15,824 nt of DNA from Bacillota bacterium (GCA_023410875.1 JAEYPH010000082.1:1-15824); one strand, 5' to 3'. Counted from the stretch's first letter, positions 1 through 7,161 are shown. The notes: generated by a model from the letters alone, not told the origin. Made by a program: numbers and translations.

Positions 1-111
1 GCCGATCTCTACTTTCACCTTTCCGTAGATGATCTGTCTTCGGTACTTTGGTGCAAACACTATGTGGTATTTGCAGTTCCATTTTGTGTGTGCTAGACTG
101 CTACTGTCCAT
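1..111 (-). CDS. tnpA: IS200/IS605-family transposase TnpA, N-terminal part (runs off window)
   Basis: Only the first 37 codons lie in the window, reading right to left from ATG at 111. The protein begins MDSSSLAHTKWNCKYHIVFA and continues PKYRRQIIYG, the hallmark N-terminus of IS200-type Y1 (HUH) single-strand transposases, which cut and paste one DNA strand at hairpin ends. The HUH and catalytic tyrosine motifs lie beyond the left edge and cannot be checked. A strong Shine-Dalgarno AAGGAGG sits at 119-125, seven bases before the start. The remaining upstream part of the element, ending in a perfect hairpin near 208-230, has landed inside a SUKH-type gene. Assignment to the family is firm from sequence recognition; whether the copy is intact is unknown. 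Confidence 0.93.
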   Translation of the reverse strand, partial: MDSSSLAHTKWNCKYHIVFAPKYRRQIIYGKVKVEIG

Positions 112-182
112 CCTTCGTCCTCCTTCTTGTTGCTTGCGGTTGGCAGACCTGCTTGCATCCTATCAGAGTGTGCGAAGGATGG
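108..182 (-). promoter_or_regulatory. Start-codon-sequestering pairing in tnpA 5' UTR
   Basis: Read as the tnpA transcript, CCATCCTTCG (from 182-173) is perfectly complementary to CGAAGGATGG (from 117-108), which contains the AUG start. Ten base pairs would bury the start codon and place the Shine-Dalgarno directly beside the stem. Structured leaders that block tnpA translation are known for IS200; that this one does so is inferred. Confidence 0.6.
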
Positions 183-207
183 CTACTTATAGCTGGAAGC
201 TTCCCTG

Positions 208-230
208 AACCCCCAGCCTAGCTGGGGGTT
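208..230. repeat. IS200 end hairpin
   Basis: AACCCCCAGC - CTA - GCTGGGGGTT is a perfect 10-bp stem with a 3-base loop. It is followed by a short T-run (TTTTCG). IS200/IS605 ends carry such hairpins, which TnpA recognises in single-stranded form; this one can also act as a transcription terminator that insulates tnpA from outside transcription. Confidence 0.75.
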
Positions 231-237
231 TTCGTTT

Positions 238-526
238 CACAATAAAGTTCATGTTGAATCTCTTGGGGAAGATATCCACATAGATGTTCTACTTGGATTA
301 AAAACAAAGGACCCCGAGTTGAGTGTTGAACTCTGGTTGAACGACTATAGAGGCGATATGCCTCAAGATACAATCGTTATTGGCGATAGCTATGAACATG
401 GTTTAATCATTTTACTGTGTTCGGGCGAAGATGGGATCATACACATGAATTTGCGCGTTCAAACAGTGAAGGAACACCTATTTTATAGCTGAAACGTTTG
501 CTGACTTTTATAAGAATTTACAATGA
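238..526 (+). pseudogene. SMI1/KNR4 (SUKH) immunity protein, 5'-truncated by IS and frameshifted
   Basis: The open frame from 238 encodes a C-terminal SUKH segment: strand-rich sequence, then GDMPQDTIVIGDSYEHGLII and LLCSGEDG, the typical core of these immunity proteins. The N-terminal half is absent because the frame runs straight out of the IS200 end. This frame stops at 490-492, but the usual SUKH ending, NTYFIAETFADFYKNLQ, is encoded in the next frame and stops at 524-526. One or more indels therefore lie between about 430 and 475; the second frame also has an in-frame TGA at 467-469. The gene is dead. It probably once protected against a toxin encoded upstream, beyond the IS. Recognition of the family is confident; the exact indel is not resolvable by eye. 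Confidence 0.82.
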
Positions 527-542
527 CATACCAAATACAGAA

Positions 543-583
543 AATTCCCGGCTTGCCTGTGGCTCGCCGGGAATTCTTTGTTT
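543..583 (+). terminator. Intrinsic terminator after SUKH pseudogene
   Basis: AATTCCCGGC (543-552) pairs perfectly with GCCGGGAATT (566-575) across a 13-base loop, followed by CTTTGTTT. It lies 17 bases after the pseudogene stop and separates it from the next module. Confidence 0.75.
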
Positions 584-609
584 AATGGAGCGATGAAAAG
601 AGCACATGA

Positions 610-1624
610 CAGGGACTGCCCAGGGCAGCCGGGAGCTTTTTATTTTCAGGAGCTTTTCGGACGCGATTCACGGAAACGGCCAAGCCCCTGTATCTGAACG
701 CTCTGGCTGCCGGCACCCAAGCGGCGGCAGGCAAGAAGGCCATGTTCACCCCGGACATGACCTATGCCCAGTACACAGCCAAGGTCGCCGACGCTATGGG
801 CAGCCCGGATTATTTTCAGCAGGCCAAGGACTACTTCACCTCAGACCAGCATAAAAGGCAGCTGGCCCAAGCCCTGGGCGTGTCGCCGGACAGCGATCTT
901 GTGAACTACGGACTACGTCTCCTCGGCTCAGGCGCAACTGATCAACCTGGCCGGCGAAACCGCCGCGGACCCGACCACATATTTTGGCATCGGTGAGATA
1001 CAGGCGTTGGGCCGGGGCGGCAGGGCGCTGAAAATCGGCGATCCAAAATATGAGGCCGCATTGCAGGCCAACAAGATGAACGGCGGGCTCAAGCTCGTAG
1101 ACAACCCGTCGGCATGGCAGTTCGACGAGCCTCACCCCACGCTTGCGCAGGATGCGGGGCAGGGGTATACTCAAGCTGGCAGCAGAGCCCGAGAGACGCT
1201 TGAAGATGCGGTTGCGGCGGCGCGCGATGGCGTTGAAGGCGCGGGGGAATTGGGTGGCGTTGTTGAAATTACTCCGCCGTTAAATGCATCGCCAGAGCAG
1301 ATCGCTCAGACTAAGGTATACATAGATGGGCCAAATCAGGCATTGAGGGCAGGGAGGTTATCTCCAACAGGAAGAGTTTCTACGGCAGGCTCATTGAGAA
1401 TCAGCGCCAACTCGTCAGCAGCAAAGGAACGAGCAAGAGCTGCAGTTGCAGGAACTCCGTATAAGGGCCAAGCTGGACATGTACCTGATACGACATGGAC
1501 AGGGACTGCCGATCCTTTCAGTTGGTTGGATCTTGATCCATCAGTTAATATGAGCATTGGCGGACAGGCAAACCGATACCCAACAGGGTATAAACCAACG
1601 GAATCTCGTTATAGGGACAGGTGA
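610..1624 (+). pseudogene. Orphan polymorphic-toxin C-terminal module 1, frameshifted
   Basis: Coding sequence is open from 610 in one frame (A-rich helical region, then DYFTSDQHKRQLAQAL around 826-873) up to about 910, and continues in the next frame with SSAQAQLINLAGETAADPTT to the stop at 1622-1624. Removing one 7-base unit of an imperfect tandem duplication (ACTACG at 905-910 and again at 912-917) would join the frames as VNYVSSAQAQL. There is no convincing start codon or ribosome binding site at the left end, and no delivery domains, as expected for a displaced toxin tail. The last ~65 residues (AKERARAAVAGTPYKGQAGH, VPDTTWTG, SIGGQANRYPTGYKP) look like a compact toxin domain of the kind found at the ends of RHS/LXG-type proteins; I cannot name the family. 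The adjacent SUKH gene supports the toxin reading. Confidence 0.65.
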
Positions 1625-1629
1625 AAACG

Positions 1630-2154
1630 ATGAATGAAAAATGGCGAGATCGAGTTGCTTCCATGATTTATGTCAAGCAGGAACTAATGAAGCTCGACGT
1701 AGACGGAATATGGCCACACCATCTACCGGAACTGGCAGGCAGTGAAGAGACACTGCGAAAAACAGAGGCTTATTTGGGGCACGAGATAGATCAGGACTAC
1801 CGCGAGTTCTTAAAAATGGCAAATGGCTGGAAAGGATTCCTTCAAACAGTCAATCTGTTTGGAACCCAAGAACTCTCCGACGGTCCACTTATGCAATATG
1901 CGCAGTCTCTTTTAGGCGTTGTCGAGGACGATGTCATCAAATCTACTGGATTTCGCAGAGAAGAATTTTTACCGATAGCAGCAACGAAGTATGATAAGGA
2001 CCTGTTTGTCATGTCTCGCCCTACATCGCGCTCGCCTGGCACCGTAATATGGCTAGCAGGCGAAGAGATTGACAGGTATCCGAATTTCACTGAGTACTTT
2101 CTCGCGATGATCGAGTATAATCGCTTGCTTGTTAAGGATATGAAAGGTAACTGA
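1630..2154 (+). CDS. SMI1/KNR4-family (SUKH) immunity protein
   Basis: A 174-residue cytoplasmic protein with no signal or membrane segment. The segment LGHEIDQDYREFLKMANGWK (about residues 49-68) is the SUKH signature, an aspartate/tyrosine-rich helix followed by a conserved GW. LFGTQEL and FLPIAATKYDKDLFVM follow at the usual spacing. SUKH proteins bind and neutralise cognate nuclease or other toxin domains of contact-dependent and polymorphic toxin systems. ATG at 1630 is preferred because AGGTGA at 1619-1624 lies about 6-8 bases upstream; a GTG at 1621 that overlaps the toxin stop (GTGA) is the alternative and would add three residues. The overlap implies translational coupling to toxin module 1. 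The gene is intact although its partner is frameshifted. Confidence 0.88.
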   Translation: MNEKWRDRVASMIYVKQELMKLDVDGIWPHHLPELAGSEETLRKTEAYLGHEIDQDYREFLKMANGWKGFLQTVNLFGTQELSDGPLMQYAQSLLGVVEDDVIKSTGFRREEFLPIAATKYDKDLFVMSRPTSRSPGTVIWLAGEEIDRYPNFTEYFLAMIEYNRLLVKDMKGN

Positions 2155-2260
2155 ACCGCCCTTTCCAGACACCCATCCACATAAAACCAAACACCCCCCG
2201 CCGACGCGGACAGGGTGCACCGGGTGCCACCCCCGCCACGGGCAAACAGCATTCCATCCC

Positions 2261-2290
2261 AAGGCCCGGCTATGTGCCGGGCCTTCGCTT
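2261..2290 (+). terminator. Intrinsic terminator after SUKH gene
   Basis: AAGGCCCGGC (2261-2270), loop TATGT, GCCGGGCCTT (2276-2285): a perfect 10-bp stem followed by CGCTTTG. The T-run is weak. It lies 107 bases after the SUKH stop; the stretch between them (2155-2260) is C-rich, and I see no gene in it. Confidence 0.65.
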
Positions 2291-3376
2291 TGCCACCGCT
2301 CCGCGCGCGGGTTCCGGAGCATCCGCTTTACCGCCCGCCGTCCAGGCGCGGCGCTCTGTCCCTACCAAAGGCGTGCCATCAGCAAAGGGGCAACTGCGGA
2401 AGATCACGCCCTCCATCCCCACGGCACCGGGTGCACGGGGGCGCTTGCCACGGGCTATGGCGGCGCTGGCAACCGCCGGTTTCGGGCAATCCATCCCGAC
2501 GAACCCCGTGGGGCGGGTGGCAGCGCCGGCCTCGACGGGTCCGCGCGCGATAGAAACTCCGCAAAAGCTGGCGCTGGATGCCGCAGTGGCGAATGGGCTT
2601 GCACGGCAGGCGGAGCAGGGCTATACTCAAGGCAAACGCATGGGGAGGCTGCTCTCGGCCACCCCATAGAGGGGCGCGGACCAACAACTGCTGCCCCGAA
2701 AGGCCAGTTCAGCCGGGAAGCCCTGCAGGCCCAGCGCAGTTTCATGGACGATCTGCCCGGCATTCTCAAGCAGTTCGGCATGAGCATGCAGCAATTCCAT
2801 GAGTTGCGAATGCGGCCAGCAATCACGCTCTCAAAGAAGGAGCGCTGGGTCATGAGGGCAATCAGAGACTCTGTACCTGCACCAACCGCGGACACGATCA
2901 TGCAGAAGGTGATCCCGATTGGCGATATCGCCAATTATCTGCGAGATGATAGTCCATGGTATCAGCTAAAGGGATACGTTGCACGGGCTGCGGATGTCAA
3001 GCAGCTCAGGACATACCGGGATCTATATGAATCTCTCCGGCTGGATTATCTCAATGATAAAGGAACCCATAACTACGAATTGTCCGATGGTAGTTGTGGG
3101 GTGATCCGATATCGGACGCCTCAATACGCTAAGGCCAACAAGCCTTATTCCTATGTCATGGTGATGGGTTCGGAAAAGGCCTACACAGCCAATCCATCCT
3201 TCACAGGGAATGCCTTCACGGCAGCACGGAACGGACAGGTCGTACCAGAGTATGTATACGATGATCCAGCTAATCTGGAAAACGGTGCGGAGTTATATCA
3301 GCTCTTTGACGATGGAACGGAGAAACTGCTAGCGGGCTTCGATACTCGTCAAAAGAGATTTATCAAAGTAGAATAA
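2286..3376 (+). pseudogene. Orphan polymorphic-toxin C-terminal module 2, frameshifted
   Basis: A proline/alanine-rich linker-like frame runs from the terminator to about 2640 (ending QAEQGYTQGKRMG) and stops at 2667-2669. The coding signal continues in another frame from about 2640 (GEAALGHPIEGRGP, then KGQFSREALQAQRSF) to the TAA at 3374-3376, so a -1 or +2 indel lies near 2627-2645. ATG at 2744 could start a 210-residue remnant but has no ribosome binding site. The C-terminal ~165 residues (PTADTIMQKVIPIGDIANYL, TYRDLYESLRLDYL, PSFTGNAFTAARNGQVVPEY, FDDGTEKLLAG) form a self-contained domain I have a sense of having seen at the ends of Bacillota secreted toxins; I cannot give a family name or activity. 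An ADP-ribosyltransferase-like fold is possible but unproven. The small gene 24 bases downstream is the likely antidote. Confidence 0.62.
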
Positions 3377-3400
3377 TATGAACGTTTGGAGCGGAATATC

Positions 3401-3808
3401 ATGAGGAATGACAGCTATGCTAGTTACCACGGAAAAGAGTATCGGCTAGCAAAAATAGATGGATCTTTTGAGCTTATAACAAACAGTTGTGCAGAAAAGG
3501 GCTTTGCGCCCTATACCAAAGATATCTATGTCAAGAAGATTCCTACAGAAGATATTAGTCACGCTTATCATGTTGGCACTTTTTGTTCTTTCAAAGGGCA
3601 TCGCTTTGCCATATGGCGGGAAGAAAATGATATCTTGGTCATTTTTACAACTGATCGGGACTTACTGGCTCCTCTTAATTTGCTAGAAGTAGAACGTGGC
3701 GTATACGAAACACAGGTTACTCCCGACGAACTCGACTCGATTTGGGAGGAACGAGAACCGGTCTATGATCTCCCCTTCCTAACAGACCCGATCAAGATAA
3801 TCAAATAG
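3401..3808 (+). CDS. Probable immunity protein of module 2, family not recognised
   Basis: A 135-residue soluble protein, rich in aromatic and charged residues, with no signal peptide or membrane segment. It opens with MRNDSYASYHGKEYRLAKID, then alternates short predicted strands (FCSFKGHRFAIWREENDILV) and an acidic tail. ATG at 3401 is chosen because GGAG at 3388-3391 lies 9 bases upstream; an in-frame TTG at 3386 is less likely. It begins 24 bases after the stop of toxin module 2 and is followed by a terminator. Position, size and acidity fit an immunity protein that binds the toxin in the cytoplasm; this is inferred from context, not from a recognised domain. Confidence 0.68.
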   Translation: MRNDSYASYHGKEYRLAKIDGSFELITNSCAEKGFAPYTKDIYVKKIPTEDISHAYHVGTFCSFKGHRFAIWREENDILVIFTTDRDLLAPLNLLEVERGVYETQVTPDELDSIWEEREPVYDLPFLTDPIKIIK

Positions 3809-3825
3809 CCCTCTCTCCCACCCCG

Positions 3826-3866
3826 CTCCCCGGCCACCTCACAGTGTGCTGGGAGTTTTTCTTTTT
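3826..3866 (+). terminator. Intrinsic terminator after module 2
   Basis: CTCCC-c-GGC (3826-3834) pairs with GCTGGGAG (3848-3855) with one bulged C, followed by TTTTTCTTTTT. It closes the toxin/immunity island before the surface-protein gene. Confidence 0.7.
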
Positions 3867-4011
3867 CGGCGCCCCTTCCTGCACCTCTACTTAGTCGGCG
3901 GGGCGGAACGGGGATATCTTGCGCCAGCAAGCGAAAATCCCTTATGTTAGGGTTCAACTGATCCGAATCATATATCATAACCGCGTGTGTTCGTTTATGG
4001 AAGGCAGGGTC

Positions 4012-6330
4012 ATGTTGCTGAAAGAGAACGTTCAAAGCAAACCGCAAGGTTGGCTGGCTATGACTCAGATCAAAAGACCCCTATGGGCCTTTCTTGTCGC
4101 ACTTGCGATGTTGTTGATTCCCCTCCCCGCTCTAGCCAGCGGCGCTCTGATTTCATCGGATGTATACACCGTCGACCGGGAGCACGGCGTGCTCAAGGGA
4201 GTGCCCGCCGGGACATCCGTGGCGGTGCTTGTATCCCATCTGCAAAACGCGGCTGCTGATCTGAAGGTGTATGACGCCGGCGGAACCGAATACCGGGGCA
4301 GCAGAGTCACCTCCGGCATGACGGTGAAGCTGCTCATCGACGGCGTCGTCAGGGATCAGCTGGCGCTGTCCGTATCGATGGACGTAAGCGGGGATGGATG
4401 GGTAGGAATTGAGGATATTCTTTATGTCCGGGCCAGCATGAATCAGACCTGCACGCTGAACGCCTGGCAGTTGGCCGCCGCGGACGCCAATCAGGATGGC
4501 CTGGCCGATCTGGAGGACATCAAGGCGATTCGGACGGCCATTCACCAGGACGGGAGCACGCATCAGATATCCGCTTACGGCGGCTCATCCCTCTTCCAGA
4601 TCATGGGCCCGGCCAGCTTGCAGCAGGGGCAAACAGGAACGTTTAAGGTTATGGCCACCGTGGTTGACGGGGCCGCCGCCCAAGCCGTGCTGTCCTATGA
4701 CCGCAATTTTTTCGAGGTGGTATCCGGTAACCCTGTCGGGCAATGGGATGCCTCGGTAAACATGACGACGACGGTGACGCTGCTCACGGTGACGCTGCGA
4801 TGCAAGGCCGATGCCGGCACGTCCGGCGTTTTGTCCCTGCTCGGTTGCAACGTGGCCCGGCTGGGAGCAGACCGCCCGGCGGAGCCCCTCCCGTGCCGCA
4901 GGCAGCCGCTGACGGTGCAAAGCTCGTTCACAGTCTCCTTTGATTCCCTGGGTGGAAGCCCGGTGACCAGCATACAAGCCGCTTACAACACCGCCATTTC
5001 AGCGCCGGCAGCGCCCAGCCGCGCTGGGTATTTCTTCGGCGGGTGGTATCCCACGCTGGCTTGCGACACGGCGCCCGTCGCCTTTCCCTATACGGTTAGA
5101 GATCATGTGACCTTCTACGCCAAATGGCTGGCGCGCTGCACCGTGGCCTTCAACAGCCAGCAGGGCAGCCCCGTGGCCAGCAAGGCCGTGCCCTACGGCA
5201 GCCTGTTGACCAAGCCCGCCGACCCAACGCGCACCGGATACAACTTCGGCGGCTGGTACAGGCAGGCGGCCTGCACCACGGCGTGGAACTTCGCAAGCGA
5301 CCGCGTGACAGCGGCCAGCACCACGCTCTATGCCAAGTGGACCATCAACACCTACACGGTCACCTTCAAAAGCCAGGGCGGCACAGCGGTGAACCCGCAG
5401 ACCATCCAATACAACGGCCTGGTGACCAAGCCGGCCAACCCCACGCGCACCGGCTACACCTTCGCCGGCTGGTTTAAACAGGCGGAATGCACCACGGCAT
5501 GGAACTTCACCACCGGCCGCGTGACGGCCAACACGTCCATCTGGGCCAAGTGGACCGCTATAAAGTACACCATTGCCGTCACAGCCAGCAACGCGGCCTA
5601 CGGCGCGGTGAGCGGCGGCGGGAGCGCCGCATATGGCACAAGCGCAACGGTGAAGGCCGTGCCCAAAGCGGGCTGCCGGTTAGTGCGCTGGCTGGAGGGC
5701 AGCACCGCCGTTACGTTGTCCGCGGAATACAAGTTCACCGTGAGAGGAGCCCGCACGCTGACGGCGCATTTCGCCCAAATCGGCACGCCGGCGCTCCAGG
5801 CGGCCCCGACGGGATACAACAGCGTGAAGCTGACCTGGGTTGCCGTGGCTGGGGCCAAGGAATACGAGGTGTTCCGCTCGGCCTACAGCAACGGCCCCTA
5901 CAGCAAGATCGCCGCCGTGACCGCCGCCGGCTATGCCAACGCAGACCTGATCACCGGTAAGACCTATTACTACAAGGTGCGGGTCAAGTGTGTGGCCGGC
6001 AGCGTCATAACCTACAGTCCTTTTTCGGCCGTGCGATCCGCGACCCCCGTGCCGGCCACGCCCACCGGTGTCAAAGCTGCCCGCGCCTCCGCCACTAGCA
6101 TCAAGGTGAGCTGGGCTGCCGTGGCCGGCCGCACGAAGTATGAGCTGTATCGGGCGACATCCAAAACCGGAACCTATACCAAGGTGGCGGAGACCTATTC
6201 GACGAGCTACACCAACACAGGGCTTGTGACCGGCAGAACCTATTACTACAAGGTTCGGGCCTACCGGCTGCGGGGCAGCAGCTCTAGAGTGTACGGCAGC
6301 TTCTCCGCCGTGGTTTGGGCAAGGCCATAG
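4012..6330 (+). CDS. Secreted modular protein: dockerin, cohesin-like, InlB repeats, two FN3 domains
   Basis: A 772-residue exported protein. A signal peptide lies at about residues 17-43 (KRPLWAFLVALAMLLIPLPA then LASG). Two dockerin-type calcium-binding repeats follow: DVSGDGWVGIEDILYV (from 124) and DANQDGLADLEDIKAI (from 158). Residues ~194-283 resemble a cohesin-like beta-sandwich. From ~306 to ~590 come three InlB/Listeria-Bacteroides repeats (motifs AGYFFGGWY, TGYNFGGWY, TGYTFAGWF, each ending YAKW or WAKW) and a divergent fourth. Two fibronectin type III domains (from ~591 and ~681; shared TYYYKVR) end the protein. There is no LPXTG, SLH or transmembrane anchor. It probably acts in adhesion or assembly outside the cell. 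ATG 4012 follows GGAAGGCAGG; ATG 4060 would give a more standard signal peptide but has a weaker ribosome binding site. Confidence 0.88.
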   Translation: MLLKENVQSKPQGWLAMTQIKRPLWAFLVALAMLLIPLPALASGALISSDVYTVDREHGVLKGVPAGTSVAVLVSHLQNAAADLKVYDAGGTEYRGSRVTSGMTVKLLIDGVVRDQLALSVSMDVSGDGWVGIEDILYVRASMNQTCTLNAWQLAAADANQDGLADLEDIKAIRTAIHQDGSTHQISAYGGSSLFQIMGPASLQQGQTGTFKVMATVVDGAAAQAVLSYDRNFFEVVSGNPVGQWDASVNMTTTVTLLTVTLRCKADAGTSGVLSLLGCNVARLGADRPAEPLPCRRQPLTVQSSFTVSFDSLGGSPVTSIQAAYNTAISAPAAPSRAGYFFGGWYPTLACDTAPVAFPYTVRDHVTFYAKWLARCTVAFNSQQGSPVASKAVPYGSLLTKPADPTRTGYNFGGWYRQAACTTAWNFASDRVTAASTTLYAKWTINTYTVTFKSQGGTAVNPQTIQYNGLVTKPANPTRTGYTFAGWFKQAECTTAWNFTTGRVTANTSIWAKWTAIKYTIAVTASNAAYGAVSGGGSAAYGTSATVKAVPKAGCRLVRWLEGSTAVTLSAEYKFTVRGARTLTAHFAQIGTPALQAAPTGYNSVKLTWVAVAGAKEYEVFRSAYSNGPYSKIAAVTAAGYANADLITGKTYYYKVRVKCVAGSVITYSPFSAVRSATPVPATPTGVKAARASATSIKVSWAAVAGRTKYELYRATSKTGTYTKVAETYSTSYTNTGLVTGRTYYYKVRAYRLRGSSSRVYGSFSAVVWARP
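5209..5640 (+). repeat. In-gene tandem InlB-type repeats
   Basis: Adjacent units, each coding 72 residues, start at 5209 and 5425 (period 216 bases) and are alike at the DNA level, for example ACCACGGC(G/A)TGGAACTTC in both. This suggests recent internal duplication. The two FN3 units show a similar DNA-level repeat (CCTATTACTACAAGGT at 5963 and 6239, period 276). Confidence 0.75.
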
Positions 6331-6348
6331 CGCATTTTCATCTCCATA

Positions 6349-6361
6349 TATGGAAGGCAGG
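6349..6361 (+). promoter_or_regulatory. Ribosome-binding leader shared with the upstream gene
   Basis: TATGGAAGGCAGG occurs here and, identically, at 3996-4008, each just before a start codon (ATG 6367 and ATG 4012). The GGAAGGCAGG part is a Shine-Dalgarno; identity beyond it is unusual. Confidence 0.6.
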
Positions 6362-6366
6362 TGAAT

Positions 6367-7161
6367 ATGCTGACCGAAGAGCTCTATCAAAAAGCGGAAG
6401 AATTCTATATGGCCGATAATTACAGCAAAGCGCTGGAGTTGTTTCAGGCGTGCAATGCACTGGAAGAATCCAATGACTGCCTGAACTATATAGGCTGCTG
6501 CTATTTGGCTTTAGATGATTATGACAGGGCCAGGGTCTGCTTCACTGAACTGATCCAAAGGGTGCCCACCTGGGAGCGACCGGTTTTCAACCTGGGTAGG
6601 GTATATCTTAAGCTAGGCTTTGGCGATAAAGGATTATACTGCTTTCGTAAGGCTACTGAAATGAACCCCAAGAATGAGGATGCGCTTTTCTACTTGGGCT
6701 TTTACTATGAATCACGGGAAAACATTAAAAAGGCAATCCGGTATTATAAGGAATCCTTGCACATCAACGACGATCAAAGCGAAACGCACCTGAACCTGGG
6801 TGTTTGCTACGCGAAACAGGAGCGGTATCTACCGGCTCTCCAAGAGTTTCAGCGCGCTTTTGAGTTGGACAACGGGAACAACGACGCCCTTCGCAATCAA
6901 GGGCTCGCCTACAGGAAACTCAAACAATACGGCAAGGCCATTGGCAAACTACAGCTGCTACATCAGCGGTATCCGGAGGACATCGACCCCGCCAAGGACC
7001 TGGCATACTGCTACTACAAACTGCGTAATTACAAAGCCGCCCGCCATTGGAACGACATGGTGCTGCGGCTGCAGCCTGGAAACCAACTGGTGGAGAAGCT
7101 TGCCAGGAGGCTAGACTACCTGGAGGCAAAAGCACGTCCGGTGGATGTGGAAACAACTTGA
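6367..7161 (+). CDS. Tetratricopeptide repeat protein, seven TPRs
   Basis: A 264-residue soluble protein built almost wholly of TPRs: residues 5-38, 39-72, 73-106, 107-140, 141-174, 175-208 and 209-242, all exactly 34 long, with the usual W/L-G-Y-A-F-A-P pattern (for example LNLGVCYAKQERYLPALQEF). No signal peptide or membrane helix is present, so it is cytoplasmic. TPR arrays form a groove for protein partners. The start is ATG 6367 behind AAGGCAGG; GTG 6361 is a weaker alternative. It begins 36 bases after the secreted protein gene, so the two may be co-transcribed, and a role in export or assembly of that protein is a reasonable but unproven guess. Confidence 0.9.
   Translation: MLTEELYQKAEEFYMADNYSKALELFQACNALEESNDCLNYIGCCYLALDDYDRARVCFTELIQRVPTWERPVFNLGRVYLKLGFGDKGLYCFRKATEMNPKNEDALFYLGFYYESRENIKKAIRYYKESLHINDDQSETHLNLGVCYAKQERYLPALQEFQRAFELDNGNNDALRNQGLAYRKLKQYGKAIGKLQLLHQRYPEDIDPAKDLAYCYYKLRNYKAARHWNDMVLRLQPGNQLVEKLARRLDYLEAKARPVDVETT

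Larger units (their letters stand above)
1..237 (-). mobile_element. IS200-like insertion sequence, one end and partial tnpA
   Basis: The element comprises the tnpA start, a 5' untranslated region and a terminal hairpin. To its right an unrelated reading frame (SUKH protein) resumes at about 238, so the boundary is set at roughly 231-240; the exact base is uncertain because IS200/IS605 elements make no target duplication. The other end is outside the window. Confidence 0.8.

Noticed and set aside
606..854. Open frame starting ATG at 606
   Set aside because: Different frame from the coding signal of toxin module 1; no ribosome binding site and a protein without pattern.
3866..4011. Possible c-di-GMP riboswitch upstream of the secreted protein gene
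   Set aside because: I looked for the GEMM-I conserved core because of the nearby c-di-GMP enzyme; none of its conserved segments is present. Promoter-like pieces (TTGCGC with TATGTT 18 bases on, at 3919-3948) are too weak to annotate.
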